Shown here: one piece after another, positions 25,647 through 35,184 of the stretch
Position numbering within the stretch: position 1 is the first letter of the stretch
Layout of the letters: every line of letters starts with the position of its first letter
DNA from: Nitrospirota bacterium
GTDB lineage: Bacteria > Nitrospirota > Thermodesulfovibrionia > Thermodesulfovibrionales > UBA6898
Length of the DNA: 63,180 nt
NCBI GenBank assembly: GCA_016217675.1
Contig: JACRHC010000070.1
Location: 1-63,180, forward strand
Direction: 5' to 3'
The notes under the pieces: generated by a model
Seen by the model: only the letters and a program-made list of their open reading frames with translations
What the model was told of the DNA's origin: nothing
The model's database searches: none
Translations under genes and position numbers: made by a program

Positions 25647-26309
25647 ATGCGCATCCTCCTTGCCGATGACCATGCCCTTGTGAGGGCAGGTTTTCGGGCG
25701 CTTATCCAGAAGATCGAAGGAGTTGAAGTGATTGCAGAGGCTGCAGACGGCCACGAGGCCCTGCGCCTGATCAGGGAACTGACGCCTGACATTGCCTTTA
25801 TCGATATATCCATGCCGGGCATGAACGGGCTTGAGGTGACTGTCCGTGCAGTAAAGGAAAGTCCTGCCACGCAGATTGTCATTCTTTCCATGCATGCTGA
25901 TGATGAATATGTGCTTCAGGCTCTGAGGTCAGGTGCTGTGGGATATGTATTGAAGGACGCCGAAATCTCAGAACTTGAAGATGCCCTGCGGGCTGTCAGC
26001 AAGGGAAGGGTGTATCTCTGCTCAGCGATATCAGATCATTTCGCCCTCAGATATCCTGACAGAATCGAAGCAGCAATGAAAAAGAGTGGGAAAGAGACTA
26101 AACATTTTGAAGCGCTTACGGCCCGTCAGCGGGAGATTCTGCAACTCATAGCAGAGGGTCATACGACCAAAGAAATAGCCTCAAAGCTGAATCTGAGCAC
26201 AAAGACTGTAGAAACCCATCGCTCCCAGATCATGGACCGGCTGAACATCAGGGACCTCGCCGGTCTCGTCCGCTATGCCGTCAGGTCAGGCATCGTACAG
26301 CCGGAATAA
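25647..26309 (+). CDS. NarL/LuxR-family response regulator
   Basis: 220 residues. The receiver (ILLADDHALVRAG; phospho-Asp in FIDISMPGMNG; Lys in YVLKDAE) is followed by a LuxR-type HTH (LTARQREILQLIAEGHTTKE then TKTVETHRSQIM). It is the natural DNA-binding output of the HisKA_3 kinase encoded just upstream. The target genes are unknown; the two-CW protein gene 125 bases downstream could be one. Confidence 0.93.
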   Translation: MRILLADDHALVRAGFRALIQKIEGVEVIAEAADGHEALRLIRELTPDIAFIDISMPGMNGLEVTVRAVKESPATQIVILSMHADDEYVLQALRSGAVGYVLKDAEISELEDALRAVSKGRVYLCSAISDHFALRYPDRIEAAMKKSGKETKHFEALTARQREILQLIAEGHTTKEIASKLNLSTKTVETHRSQIMDRLNIRDLAGLVRYAVRSGIVQPE

Positions 26310-26433
26310 AGCCTGCCCACACCTCGCTTCCTGCCTCTGCCCCCATCTAAGGGTTTACCCTGATAGGAAAACAGATTGTACTCCTGATACGCTAAAGGCA
26401 GAAGTAATAACAGTAAATCAGGAGGCTTTTGTA

Positions 26434-26718
26434 ATGAAGAAGAACTGCTGGGAATTCAAGAATTGCAAGAGAGGACCGGGCAGCAATGGTGATGCCTGTC
26501 CCGCATGGAAAGAGATGCGTCTCGATGGTGTTCATGACGGGAAAAATGGCGGCCGGACGTGCTGGGCAATTGCCGGTACTTTTTGCGGAGGTGCTGTGCA
26601 GGGGACCTTTGCCAGGAAGTTTGACACGTGTGAAAAATGCGACTTTTACCGATCAGTCAGACAGGAAGAATCCTCTGACTTCGTGTTGTCCGCTGTGCTT
26701 TTATCAAAAATCAGATAA
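26434..26718 (+). CDS. two-CW domain protein
   Basis: 94 residues with an AGGAGG ribosome site. It contains a Cys-Trp pair at the start (KKNCWEFKNCKRGPG) and a second set (RTCWAIAGTFCGG) followed by CEKCDFYRSV, which is the whole two-CW module. The conserved Cys residues suggest metal or redox-cofactor binding. The same module is embedded in the histidine kinase at 35185-37584 (RCWQIAGTYCGGRVQGAF), so this free-standing copy may act with PAS-type kinases. Confidence 0.8.
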   Translation: MKKNCWEFKNCKRGPGSNGDACPAWKEMRLDGVHDGKNGGRTCWAIAGTFCGGAVQGTFARKFDTCEKCDFYRSVRQEESSDFVLSAVLLSKIR

Positions 26719-26807
26719 GCAGCACCGTGTGTCTGTGCAGGTTGTTTGACGGGAGAGGTGACAACCTGGCACCTATAAGTAAGGATGAGGCTTACGGGAG
26801 AAACGCC

Positions 26808-29800
26808 ATGAATGACCGGACAGAAACTCTGCAGGAAATTCGGGATGCCAATGATGAATGGCGCAGCACCTTTGATGCGATGGACGAGGCTGTTGCGCTT
26901 CTTGATGCTGAAGGCAGGATCCAGAGGTGCAACAAGGCAATGGCAGCCTTTGTTGAAAAGTCTTTTGCAGGGATCATCGGGCATGCCTGCAGGGAGCTCT
27001 GCTTCTGCCTCGGAGGGCAGAAGGAAGACTGTCCGATTATGGCATGCAAAAGAACACTGCAGCGGGAGAGATCAGTATTTAATCGCGGAGGGCAGTGGTT
27101 TGAGGTCTCGGCAGACCCGATTGTTGATGAATCCGGTCAACTGCAGGGAGCTGTGCATATTCTCAAGGACATTACAGAGCATAAGCAGATGGAAGAGGCA
27201 CTCAAGGCCGCTGTTGCGCGGGCTGAGGATGAAAAGGCAAAGACAGAGAGCATTATCGAGGCCATCGGCGACGGTGTTTCCATTCAGGACAGGAATTTTA
27301 GGGTTCTGTATCAAAATCTGGCTCACAGAAGAATGGTAGGAGGCCATGTCGGCGCATTCTGCTACAGTGCATATGAGAAACACGAGCACCGCTGCGTGGG
27401 GTGCGGGATTGCGCAGGTATTTGCGGACGGCGGCACGCATATAGTGCAGCGGAGCGCGCCCACTGACAGGGGGCAGCTGCATGTAGAGATTACCGCTTCA
27501 CCCCTGCTGGATTCAAAAGGGAATATTGTCGCTGGCATCGAAGTCGTTCATAACATCACTGAACGCAAGAAGGCCGAAGATGCCCTGCGGTTAAAGCAGT
27601 ATTTCCTCTCCGAGGCACAGAGGATAGCCCATATCGGAAGCTGGGAGCGTGATCTCGCCACCAACCACGTAATCTGGTCTGATGAGCTCTTCAGGATCTT
27701 TGGGCTCGATCCCGATAAGACGCATGCAGATTTCGATACGCTTCTGAACCTTATCCACCCGGATGACCGCGAAAAGCAGAGGAGGGCAGTCACCGAGGCA
27801 ATCAATAGCAAGCAACCATACAGTACCGAATTTCGGATTCAGAAACATGATGGCAGCATAGCCCTGATCCATTCACAGGGAGAGGTGGTCTGCGACGAAT
27901 CCGGAAGACCGGTTTTTATCCGTGGCACAGCTCAGGACATAACTGAACGCAAGCAGGCAGAAGATGAGCTCAAGGAGAGTGAGGAGAGATACCGGAGTGT
28001 TATTGAAAACGCCTTTGATATGATCCAGAGCATTGCACCGGACGGACGCATTCTTTATGTGAACCCGGCCTGGCTTAGAATCATGGGATATTCCCGGGAA
28101 GAGCTCTCGAACAAGACCATATTTGAGATCATCCATCCGGCGTGTCAGTCAAAATGTTCAAACGTATTCAGTCGCCTGAGTGCAGGGTCATCGGTTGAAC
28201 ATTTCGAAACTCAATTTACATCCAAAGACGGCAGGGTGATCGATGTCGAGGGCAGCGCTTCGGTCAATATGGCAGATGGCAAGGTGAAGTCAATGCAGTG
28301 CCTTCTGCATGATGTAACAGAGCGAAAAAGACTGGAGGAAGAGCTGTTCAGAAGTCAGCAGGACTGGGAATATACCTTCAACAGCATTACCGACATGGTA
28401 ACAGTCCATGACAAGGATTTCAACATTATCCTGGCCAACAAGGCAGCGGAAAAGATCCTGGGCCTGCCTCTCCTTGAGAAGCTGAATGACCGGAAATGCT
28501 TTTCCTACTATCATGGGACAGACCATGCCCCTGAAGGATGCCCGAGCTGCGGATGTCTTCAAAGCGGGGAGTCGGCATCGTTTGAGGTCTTTGAGCCTCA
28601 TCTGAATATGTTCATCGAGATCCGGGCGATCCCGCGCTTTGACAGCAGCCGCAATCTTATCGGTCTGATCCATGTGGTAAGGGACATAACCGAGCGGAAA
28701 AAGGCCGAAGCAGAGCGCGAACGCCTCCATCATGAAAAGGAGCTGCTGCATGAACAACTGCTGCAGTCCCAAAAGATGGAGGCTGTCGGCACTCTTGCCG
28801 GCGGCATTGCTCATGATTTCAATAATATCCTGAATGTGATCATGGGGTATGGCGGACTATTGGAGAGCATGCCGGCCATTACCGGAACTGCAAAAGGGTT
28901 TCTTTCAGAGATCATCAGTGCAGCAGACCGTGCGGCATACCTGACGCGCGGCCTTTTAGCCTTCAGCCGCAAGCAGCATCTTGAATTAAAGCCGGCAGAC
29001 CTCAACGATATTATTCGCAGCATTACCGCCATGCTGCATCGTGTTATCGGTGAGGATATAAAGATGAATATCGAATTATGTAAGGACACTGTGGTGATCG
29101 TCTGTGACACCATGCAGGTTGAGCAGATCATTGTAAACCTTGCGAGCAATGCCCGTGATGCCATGCCAAGCGGTGGGCAACTCACCCTCGGAACAGAAAT
29201 AGTTGAGCTTGACGAAGAATTCTGTTCGCTCAGGGGCTTTGACCATGCCGGCAGGTTTGCCGTAATGCGCCTGACAGATACAGGAATCGGGATGGATGAA
29301 GAGACGCGGGAGCGGATATTCGAGCCATTTTTTACTACGAAAGCTGTTGGGAAAGGCACAGGTCTGGGGCTTTCGATAATTTACGGCATTGTTGCGCAGC
29401 ACAGGGGCTTTCTTGAATGTGAAAGCGAGCCCGGCCATGGCACTGTTTTCACTATTTATCTGCCGCTTGCTGCGGCTGCAGATTCGGCCGAAAATGACGT
29501 TGAGTCAAGGGAATATGCTGCCAGGGGCAGGGGAGAACTGGTTCTCATTGCCGAGGATGATGTGTCAGGCAGACGGCTTCTCAGGGTGGTACTGGAACAT
29601 CAGGGGTACCGGGTAATTGAGGCTGCCAGCGGCATTGAGGTGATAGAAAGGTTCAGAGAGCATGCGCAGGATATCGCGCTCATGCTGCTCGATGTGATCA
29701 TGCCTGATATGAACGGATATGATGCGTATGAAATGATCAAACAGCAGTATCCTGACACAAAGGCTATTCTCATGAGCGGATATACTGCCGATATTCTGGA

Positions 29801-29897
29801 GCAGAGAGGCATAAAAGAGCTGCCTGTTTCCCTTCTGAAAAAGCCTGTCTCTCCTCATGAATTGCTTAAGGTGGTGAGAGAGGTGATGGATGAATAG
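26808..29897 (+). CDS. multi-PAS hybrid histidine kinase
   Basis: About 1029 residues from ATG 26808, all cytosolic. Five PAS domains in series each end in a DITER/DVTER-like PAC motif. A HisKA with [12 protein letters not shown] (phospho-His) follows, then HATPase_c ([25 protein letters not shown]), then a C-terminal receiver (IAEDDVSG; phospho-Asp in [11 protein letters not shown]; Lys in LLKKPVS). PAS 1, 2 and 5 contain Cys-rich inserts ([26 protein letters not shown]), which could bind metal or Fe-S. It lies 89 bases after the two-CW gene. Ligands are unknown. Confidence 0.92.
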   Translation: MNDRTETLQEIRDANDEWRSTFDAMDEAVALLDAEGRIQRCNKAMAAFVEKSFAGIIGHACRELCFCLGGQKEDCPIMACKRTLQRERSVFNRGGQWFEVSADPIVDESGQLQGAVHILKDITEHKQMEEALKAAVARAEDEKAKTESIIEAIGDGVSIQDRNFRVLYQNLAHRRMVGGHVGAFCYSAYEKHEHRCVGCGIAQVFADGGTHIVQRSAPTDRGQLHVEITASPLLDSKGNIVAGIEVVHNITERKKAEDALRLKQYFLSEAQRIAHIGSWERDLATNHVIWSDELFRIFGLDPDKTHADFDTLLNLIHPDDREKQRRAVTEAINSKQPYSTEFRIQKHDGSIALIHSQGEVVCDESGRPVFIRGTAQDITERKQAEDELKESEERYRSVIENAFDMIQSIAPDGRILYVNPAWLRIMGYSREELSNKTIFEIIHPACQSKCSNVFSRLSAGSSVEHFETQFTSKDGRVIDVEGSASVNMADGKVKSMQCLLHDVTERKRLEEELFRSQQDWEYTFNSITDMVTVHDKDFNIILANKAAEKILGLPLLEKLNDRKCFSYYHGTDHAPEGCPSCGCLQSGESASFEVFEPHLNMFIEIRAIPRFDSSRNLIGLIHVVRDITERKKAEAERERLHHEKELLHEQLLQSQKMEAVGTLAGGIAHDFNNILNVIMGYGGLLESMPAITGTAKGFLSEIISAADRAAYLTRGLLAFSRKQHLELKPADLNDIIRSITAMLHRVIGEDIKMNIELCKDTVVIVCDTMQVEQIIVNLASNARDAMPSGGQLTLGTEIVELDEEFCSLRGFDHAGRFAVMRLTDTGIGMDEETRERIFEPFFTTKAVGKGTGLGLSIIYGIVAQHRGFLECESEPGHGTVFTIYLPLAAAADSAENDVESREYAARGRGELVLIAEDDVSGRRLLRVVLEHQGYRVIEAASGIEVIERFREHAQDIALMLLDVIMPDMNGYDAYEMIKQQYPDTKAILMSGYTADILEQRGIKELPVSLLKKPVSPHELLKVVREVMDE

Positions 29898-30176
29898 TCG
29901 GTGGTGCTGTTAAAAGATATTAAGGAGTTCATACTGAACTCCGGGTCGATCGGTCAATACCTTCTAAATATGCTTTACTTCATCTTTAGTATGTGATAAA
30001 AGATAAAAGTAGTCGGATTTATTTATTGTCAAGAGACTGAAGGGGATGATGTAATTGATATTGTATAATTCTCAGTGGACGCCGCAGTGAATGGTGAAAG
30101 AGCAGGCCGGCTGAAAAGCGGAGAGATGCAGGGGCCCGGGCCTGCATCTGTTTTGCCACCGTAATGGAGACCTGAC
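29898..30176. other. intergenic region with a hairpin and a TATAAT box
   Basis: GGAGTTCA-tac-TGAACTCC (29924-29942) is a perfect 8-base hairpin with a 3-base loop, 27 bases after the preceding stop. It has no T-run and may be a terminator or an operator-like palindrome. A TATAAT at 30064-30069 could serve the next kinase gene, but no -35 is recognisable. I see no gene here. Confidence 0.4.
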
Positions 30177-33026
30177 GTGGCCGCTGAAAAAGAGTTCGAA
30201 AGCAAAATATCCGCCTCATCTTCCCTGCCTGTAACCGCGGAGTCGGTCCGTCTTCGGCTTCTGATCCGTATCAGCTCTGTTGGTGTGGCCGGTGCCGGGC
30301 TTGCCGCACTATTAGGCTGGGTCCTCGGTATCCCGGTATTGGCAAGCCTTGGCTCAGGCATGATACCGGTGGCGCCAAGTACAGCAGTGTTGTTCCTGCT
30401 CTATGGTGCAGCAATCCTCCTCCGCTCAATCTTCCCATTGCAGCGCGGACCGTATTTGGCCGGTTTATTCATCATCACTGCGGGCGCATTGATCTCACTG
30501 ATGCTGCTCATGCTGTCGTATAAGGGGATACGCCTGGAGGCGGAACATTTAGGCTTTGAGATTGTTAATGCGGCAGGAGAGGTCCCCCGGGGGCATATGT
30601 CTCCGCTGACCGCTTTTTGCTTTCTGCTTGCTGCCCTGTCATACCTCTCATCGCTCTGGTCATCGCCACTCCGGTCCCGGAGGGCCTCGGTCGGCTGGTG
30701 GCTTGCCTGCCTGCTGATCGCGATAAGCACAGTGCTTATCCTGGCGTATCTGTATGGCGTGCCGTTGCTTTACGGCAGTTCCTTTATTCCTCCTGCACTG
30801 CTGACAAGCCTTGCCTTTTTGGCAATGGGTATCGCGTTGATTGGCCTTGTGGCGCCGCGTTCCTGGCTGATGCGCCAACCGACCGAATCGCCGGCAAGGG
30901 CCTCGCATGCCTTTATCCTGGTTTTCCTGCTTCTTGCCGCGGGCATTGTGACGGCCGGATTTCTGTATCACCGGAATTTGGAGCTTCGCCACAGGAGCGA
31001 GGTGGAGCATCAGCTTAAGGCAATCGCTGACCTGAAGACGTCCGAGATCGTGCAATGGCGAAAGGAGCGTCTTTCAGATGGAGCGGTCTTCTACGGGAAT
31101 TTCAACTTTGCCAGACGGGTGAGGGATTATTTTGAGAAGCCGGATGCCGGGACCCGTGAAAGTCTTAAGATATGGCTGGACGGTATTCAGAAGGCATCTC
31201 AGTATGACCGGATCTTCCTGCTCGATGCTGGCGGCAGAGTTCGGATATCAGTGCCGGAAGAACGGACGCCTATTTCCGATCAGGTGCTCAGGCATGCTGT
31301 CAAAACCCTTCAATCAAAACAGGGTGACCTTACAGATTTTTACCGTAACGAGCACGACGGTCATGTGTATCTTTCGGTGCTGGTGCCTGTCAGGGAACGT
31401 GACGATGAAGAGCATGCGGTTGGAGTTCTCGTTATGCGCATCGACCCCGGACAATATCTTTATCCCCTGATAATTCGCTGGCCGACTCCCAGCAGGACAG
31501 CAGAGACCCTGCTCGTTCGCAGAGAGGGCAATGAGGTGCTCTTTCTGAACGAACTCAGGTTTCAGAAGCAGGCGGCACTCAACCTGCGCAGATCATTGGA
31601 TCAGACAGAGCTGCCTGCTGCCCAGGCGGTTCTCGGCAGGCAGGGGATTTTTGAGGGTCGGGATTACCGGGGGGTCCCTGTTATTGCAGACCTGCGTTCT
31701 GTGCCTGATTCGCCATGGTTTCTGGTCACGCGCATGGATATCTCAGAGGTCTATGCGCCGCTGAGGGAGAGACTCTGGATGATGGTCGCTCTCATTGCAG
31801 CGCTGCTCATGGGCTCAGGTGCGGTTGTGGGACTGGTCTGGCGGCAGCAGAGCACCTTGTTTTTGCAGGAGAGATACAGGGCCTCTGAAGCGCTGCGGGA
31901 AAGTGAGGAACGTTTCCGCCTCCTGATCGAAGGAGTAAAAGACTATGCGATATTTATGCTGGACCCCTTCGGCCATGTAATGAGCTGGAATCAGGGCGCA
32001 GAGCGCATCAAGGGTTATCAGGCAGAAGAGGTCATCGGAAGGCACTTTTCCTGTTTTTATCCTGAGGAGGATCTTCAGCAAGGCAAGCCTCAGCAGGAAT
32101 TGGATAAGGCAGCTGCTGAAGGTCGTTTTGAGTCTGAGGGCTGGAGGATTCGCAAAGACGGGTCGCGGTTCTGGGCAAACGCAATCCTGACGCCGCTTAA
32201 GGATGAGACAGGCGGTTTGCGCGGATTCTCAAAAGTGACCCGTGATATCACCGAACGCAGACAGGCGGAAGAGGAGATAAAGACGCTGAATGAGGAGCTC
32301 GAACAGCGCGTGCGGGAGCGGACTGCCCAGCTTGAGGCTGCAAACAGGGAACTGGAAGGCTTCAGCTATTCTGTCTCGCACGACCTGCGGGCCCCGCTCA
32401 GGCATATCACCGGTTTTGCCGAGCTTTTGATCAGGAAAGCGCCTGCAGCCCTGGACGAAAAGAGCAGGCACTATCTGAACGTCATCTCTGAGGCTGCAAG
32501 ACAGATGGGAAAGCTGGTGGACGATCTTTTATCATTTTCGAGAATGGGCCGCGCAGAGATGTTGCAGGCGGCAATGAATCTTGATATGATTGTTTCGGAA
32601 GTGGTTGAGGTCTGCAAAACAGAGGTGCGGGGCAGGAATATAGTATGGAAGATCGGGCGGCTACCCCATGCTTATGGTGACAAGGTAATGCTGAAGATCG
32701 TCTTCGAAAATCTCCTCTCAAATGCGGTCAAATTTACCCGCACCAAACCTCAGGCCGTAATCGAGATCGGCTGCATCAACGACCAGCCGCATGAGTCGGT
32801 CCTGTATGTCAGAGATAATGGTGTGGGGTTCGATATGAAATATGTGGATAAACTCTTCGGCCTTTTCCAGAGACTTCACCGTCCCGAAGAGTTTGAGGGT
32901 ACAGGCCTTGGGCTTGCCAATGTGCGGCGGATTATCCATCGCCACGGCGGCAGGACCTGGGCCGAGGGTGCATTGAATGAAGGCGCTGTGATTTTCTTTT
33001 CACTCCCAAAGATAAAGGAGGTATAG
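30177..33026 (+). CDS. membrane sensor histidine kinase with PAS and Cph1-type kinase core
   Basis: 949 residues from GTG 30177 (GGAGACC upstream). About seven membrane spans occupy residues 28-265 (a MASE-like integral sensor). A large extracytoplasmic Cache-like segment then runs to another span near 545-565 (MMVALIAALLMGSGAVVGLVW), followed by a PAS domain ending VTRDITER and a coiled coil. The HisKA is of phytochrome/Cph1 type (GFSYSVSHDLRAPLRHI). HATPase_c follows (DNGVGFD; LFGLFQRLH; GTGLGLANVRRII). It is followed two bases later by a single-domain receiver of the Rcp1 type, its probable partner. Confidence 0.9.
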   Translation: MAAEKEFESKISASSSLPVTAESVRLRLLIRISSVGVAGAGLAALLGWVLGIPVLASLGSGMIPVAPSTAVLFLLYGAAILLRSIFPLQRGPYLAGLFIITAGALISLMLLMLSYKGIRLEAEHLGFEIVNAAGEVPRGHMSPLTAFCFLLAALSYLSSLWSSPLRSRRASVGWWLACLLIAISTVLILAYLYGVPLLYGSSFIPPALLTSLAFLAMGIALIGLVAPRSWLMRQPTESPARASHAFILVFLLLAAGIVTAGFLYHRNLELRHRSEVEHQLKAIADLKTSEIVQWRKERLSDGAVFYGNFNFARRVRDYFEKPDAGTRESLKIWLDGIQKASQYDRIFLLDAGGRVRISVPEERTPISDQVLRHAVKTLQSKQGDLTDFYRNEHDGHVYLSVLVPVRERDDEEHAVGVLVMRIDPGQYLYPLIIRWPTPSRTAETLLVRREGNEVLFLNELRFQKQAALNLRRSLDQTELPAAQAVLGRQGIFEGRDYRGVPVIADLRSVPDSPWFLVTRMDISEVYAPLRERLWMMVALIAALLMGSGAVVGLVWRQQSTLFLQERYRASEALRESEERFRLLIEGVKDYAIFMLDPFGHVMSWNQGAERIKGYQAEEVIGRHFSCFYPEEDLQQGKPQQELDKAAAEGRFESEGWRIRKDGSRFWANAILTPLKDETGGLRGFSKVTRDITERRQAEEEIKTLNEELEQRVRERTAQLEAANRELEGFSYSVSHDLRAPLRHITGFAELLIRKAPAALDEKSRHYLNVISEAARQMGKLVDDLLSFSRMGRAEMLQAAMNLDMIVSEVVEVCKTEVRGRNIVWKIGRLPHAYGDKVMLKIVFENLLSNAVKFTRTKPQAVIEIGCINDQPHESVLYVRDNGVGFDMKYVDKLFGLFQRLHRPEEFEGTGLGLANVRRIIHRHGGRTWAEGALNEGAVIFFSLPKIKEV

Positions 33027-33028
33027 GC

Positions 33029-33478
33029 ATGGTGGTCAAACTGAAGCGCATCTTATTGGTGGAGGATAGCCCCAATGATGTTGAGCTTACCCTTGAGGCA
33101 TTATCCGAGCATAATCTTGCCAACGAAGTGGAGGTTGCAAAGGATGGACAGGAGGCCCTGGATTACCTTTACCACGAGGGCCAATTTTCAGGCAGGGTCA
33201 ACGGCAATCCTGCTGTCATCCTCCTGGATCTGAAGCTGCCGAAGATCAACGGTCTTGAGGTCCTGAAAAAGATCAGGTCGGATGACCGGCTGAAGCTCAT
33301 ACCGGTGGTGATACTCACCTCTTCGCACGAAGAAAGTGACAGGATCGACAGCTACAATCTCGGTGTAAATGCTTATGTGGTGAAGCCGGTCGATTTTCAT
33401 GCCTTTATCGATGCGGTCAAGGGCCTGGGCATATTCTGGGCGATCATCAATGAGCCGCCGCCCGGAAGTCTTGCCTGA
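33029..33478 (+). CDS. Rcp1-like single-domain response regulator
   Basis: 149 residues, receiver only. It has ILLVEDSPNDVELT, phospho-Asp in LLDLKLPKINGLEV, Thr in VILTSSHEE and Lys in YVVKPVD. The long loop (YHEGQFSGRVNGNP) and the C-terminal GIFWAIINEPPP are typical of cyanobacterial-phytochrome-type regulators (Rcp1). It probably accepts phosphate from the kinase two bases upstream and passes it on or acts by binding. Its TGA overlaps the next start by one base. Confidence 0.93.
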   Translation: MVVKLKRILLVEDSPNDVELTLEALSEHNLANEVEVAKDGQEALDYLYHEGQFSGRVNGNPAVILLDLKLPKINGLEVLKKIRSDDRLKLIPVVILTSSHEESDRIDSYNLGVNAYVVKPVDFHAFIDAVKGLGIFWAIINEPPPGSLA

Positions 33479-35040
33479 TGGGAGGTCCTGCTGTGGAGCA
33501 GACGCTGCGCATTCTCAATCTTGAAGACAGTGAGACCGATTCCGAGCTTATTCAGGCGACCCTTGAAGAGGAAGGTATAGCGTGCGAACTGACTCGTGTT
33601 GAAACAGAGAAAGATTATGTCTCGGCGCTTGATAGGGGTGGCTTTGATCTGCTTCTTGTTGACTATAAACTGCCTTCTTTTGATGGTATGTCAGCACTTG
33701 CCATAGCACGGGAAAGATGCCCTGACATACCGTTCATCTTTGTCTCCGGCTCTATCGGCGAAGACATTGCGATCGATGCACTGAAGAGCGGTGCAACCGA
33801 TTATGTATTAAAGGATAAACTGGCACGTCTTCCCGCTGCAGTACGCAGAGCGCTGAAGGAAAATGAAGGGAGGGTTGAGCGCAGGAAGCTTGAAGATGAG
33901 CTCCGGCAGGCCCAGAAGATGGAGGCCATCGGTAGACTCGCCGGCGGGATTGCCCATGATTTCAATAACATGCTGGGAGTCATACTCGGGTACGCCGAAC
34001 TTGCCATGATGCATGCTGATGAGAAATCCCCTCTTCATGGTCAGCTTACCGAGATCATCAAGGCAGGGCAGCGCTCCGCAGATCTCACCCGGCAGCTCCT
34101 TGCTTTTGCCAGGAAGCAGGTCATGGCACCAAAAGTCCTGGACCTGAACAAAATGATCGGGCAGAGTGAGAAGATGCTCCGCAGGATGATCGGGGAGGAT
34201 ATAGACCTGAAATTCAGTCCCGGTGAAGATCTGTGGCAGGTGAATATGGACCCGTCGCAGGTTGACCAGATACTTGCCAATCTTGCGGTGAATGCCCGGG
34301 ACGCCATTAAGGGTGTTGGAGCAGTGACTATTGAGACGCAGAATGCTCTTCTGGATGATTCTTTCAGACATGCGCATGAGCATTTTATTCCAGGGGAATA
34401 TGTGATCCTTTCCTTCAGTGACAACGGCTGCGGCATGGACAGGGAGACCGTGGCAAGGATATTTGATCCCTTCTTTACGACCAAGTCTGAGGGAAAGGGG
34501 ACCGGGCTTGGGCTTGCCACAGTCTATGGCATCGTTACCCAGAACAGGGGATTTATTAATGTGTACAGCGAGCCAGGTGCAGGAACGACCTTCAGGATCT
34601 ATATCCCGAGGCATGCGGGCGCAGAAGCCGCCATAGAAGAGGAGGCTGCTATCCACGTGTTAACGGGCACGGAAACAATCCTGTTGGTAGAGGATGAACA
34701 GGAGCTGCTCAATATATGCGCCTCAACACTGAAGGGGCTCGGTTACACGGTACTGACCGCAAACAGACCGGAAGAGGCGATCCGCATCTCTGAAACGCAT
34801 CAGGGGCCTCTGCACCTTCTTATATCAGATGTGATCATGCCGCAGATGCACGGAAAAGAGCTGCAGCAGAGGATTGCTGCCATGAGATCCGGCATCAGGA
34901 CGCTTTTTATGTCAGGGTACGCAAGCAATGCCCTTTATGACCGCGGTATCCTTGAGCCCGATCTGCTCTTCCTGCAAAAGCCATTCAGTCTCAGCGATTT
35001 TTCCCGCAAGGTGAGGGAGGCGCTTGAGAAAAAGGCCTGA
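33478..35040 (+). CDS. REC-HisKA-HATPase-REC hybrid kinase
   Basis: 520 residues if started at ATG 33478; a GTG at 33493 sits better behind GGGAGG and may be the real start. The first receiver ([23 protein letters not shown]) is followed by HisKA ([14 protein letters not shown]), HATPase_c ([25 protein letters not shown]) and a second receiver ([27 protein letters not shown]). It is soluble. It overlaps the Rcp1-like gene by one base, so the three genes 30177-35040 act as one phosphorelay. After its stop there are 144 bases with no gene. Confidence 0.92.
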   Translation: MGGPAVEQTLRILNLEDSETDSELIQATLEEEGIACELTRVETEKDYVSALDRGGFDLLLVDYKLPSFDGMSALAIARERCPDIPFIFVSGSIGEDIAIDALKSGATDYVLKDKLARLPAAVRRALKENEGRVERRKLEDELRQAQKMEAIGRLAGGIAHDFNNMLGVILGYAELAMMHADEKSPLHGQLTEIIKAGQRSADLTRQLLAFARKQVMAPKVLDLNKMIGQSEKMLRRMIGEDIDLKFSPGEDLWQVNMDPSQVDQILANLAVNARDAIKGVGAVTIETQNALLDDSFRHAHEHFIPGEYVILSFSDNGCGMDRETVARIFDPFFTTKSEGKGTGLGLATVYGIVTQNRGFINVYSEPGAGTTFRIYIPRHAGAEAAIEEEAAIHVLTGTETILLVEDEQELLNICASTLKGLGYTVLTANRPEEAIRISETHQGPLHLLISDVIMPQMHGKELQQRIAAMRSGIRTLFMSGYASNALYDRGILEPDLLFLQKPFSLSDFSRKVREALEKKA

Positions 35041-35184
35041 CGAAACGTTTTCTGCTGTTCCGGCAAAACGGCCTTGCCCCATTAAAGAAAAGCCCTGTAC
35101 AGCCGATAAGATAAGAGTACATATGGGCACGATTTTCCCCTCATATACAGCTCAAATACGCTGCTCAAAGAGAAGGACACCGGT

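Noticed and set aside
33808..34656. 282-codon open frame on the minus strand
   Set aside because: It is opposite the kinase core of the REC-HisKA-REC hybrid gene, with no domain of its own.
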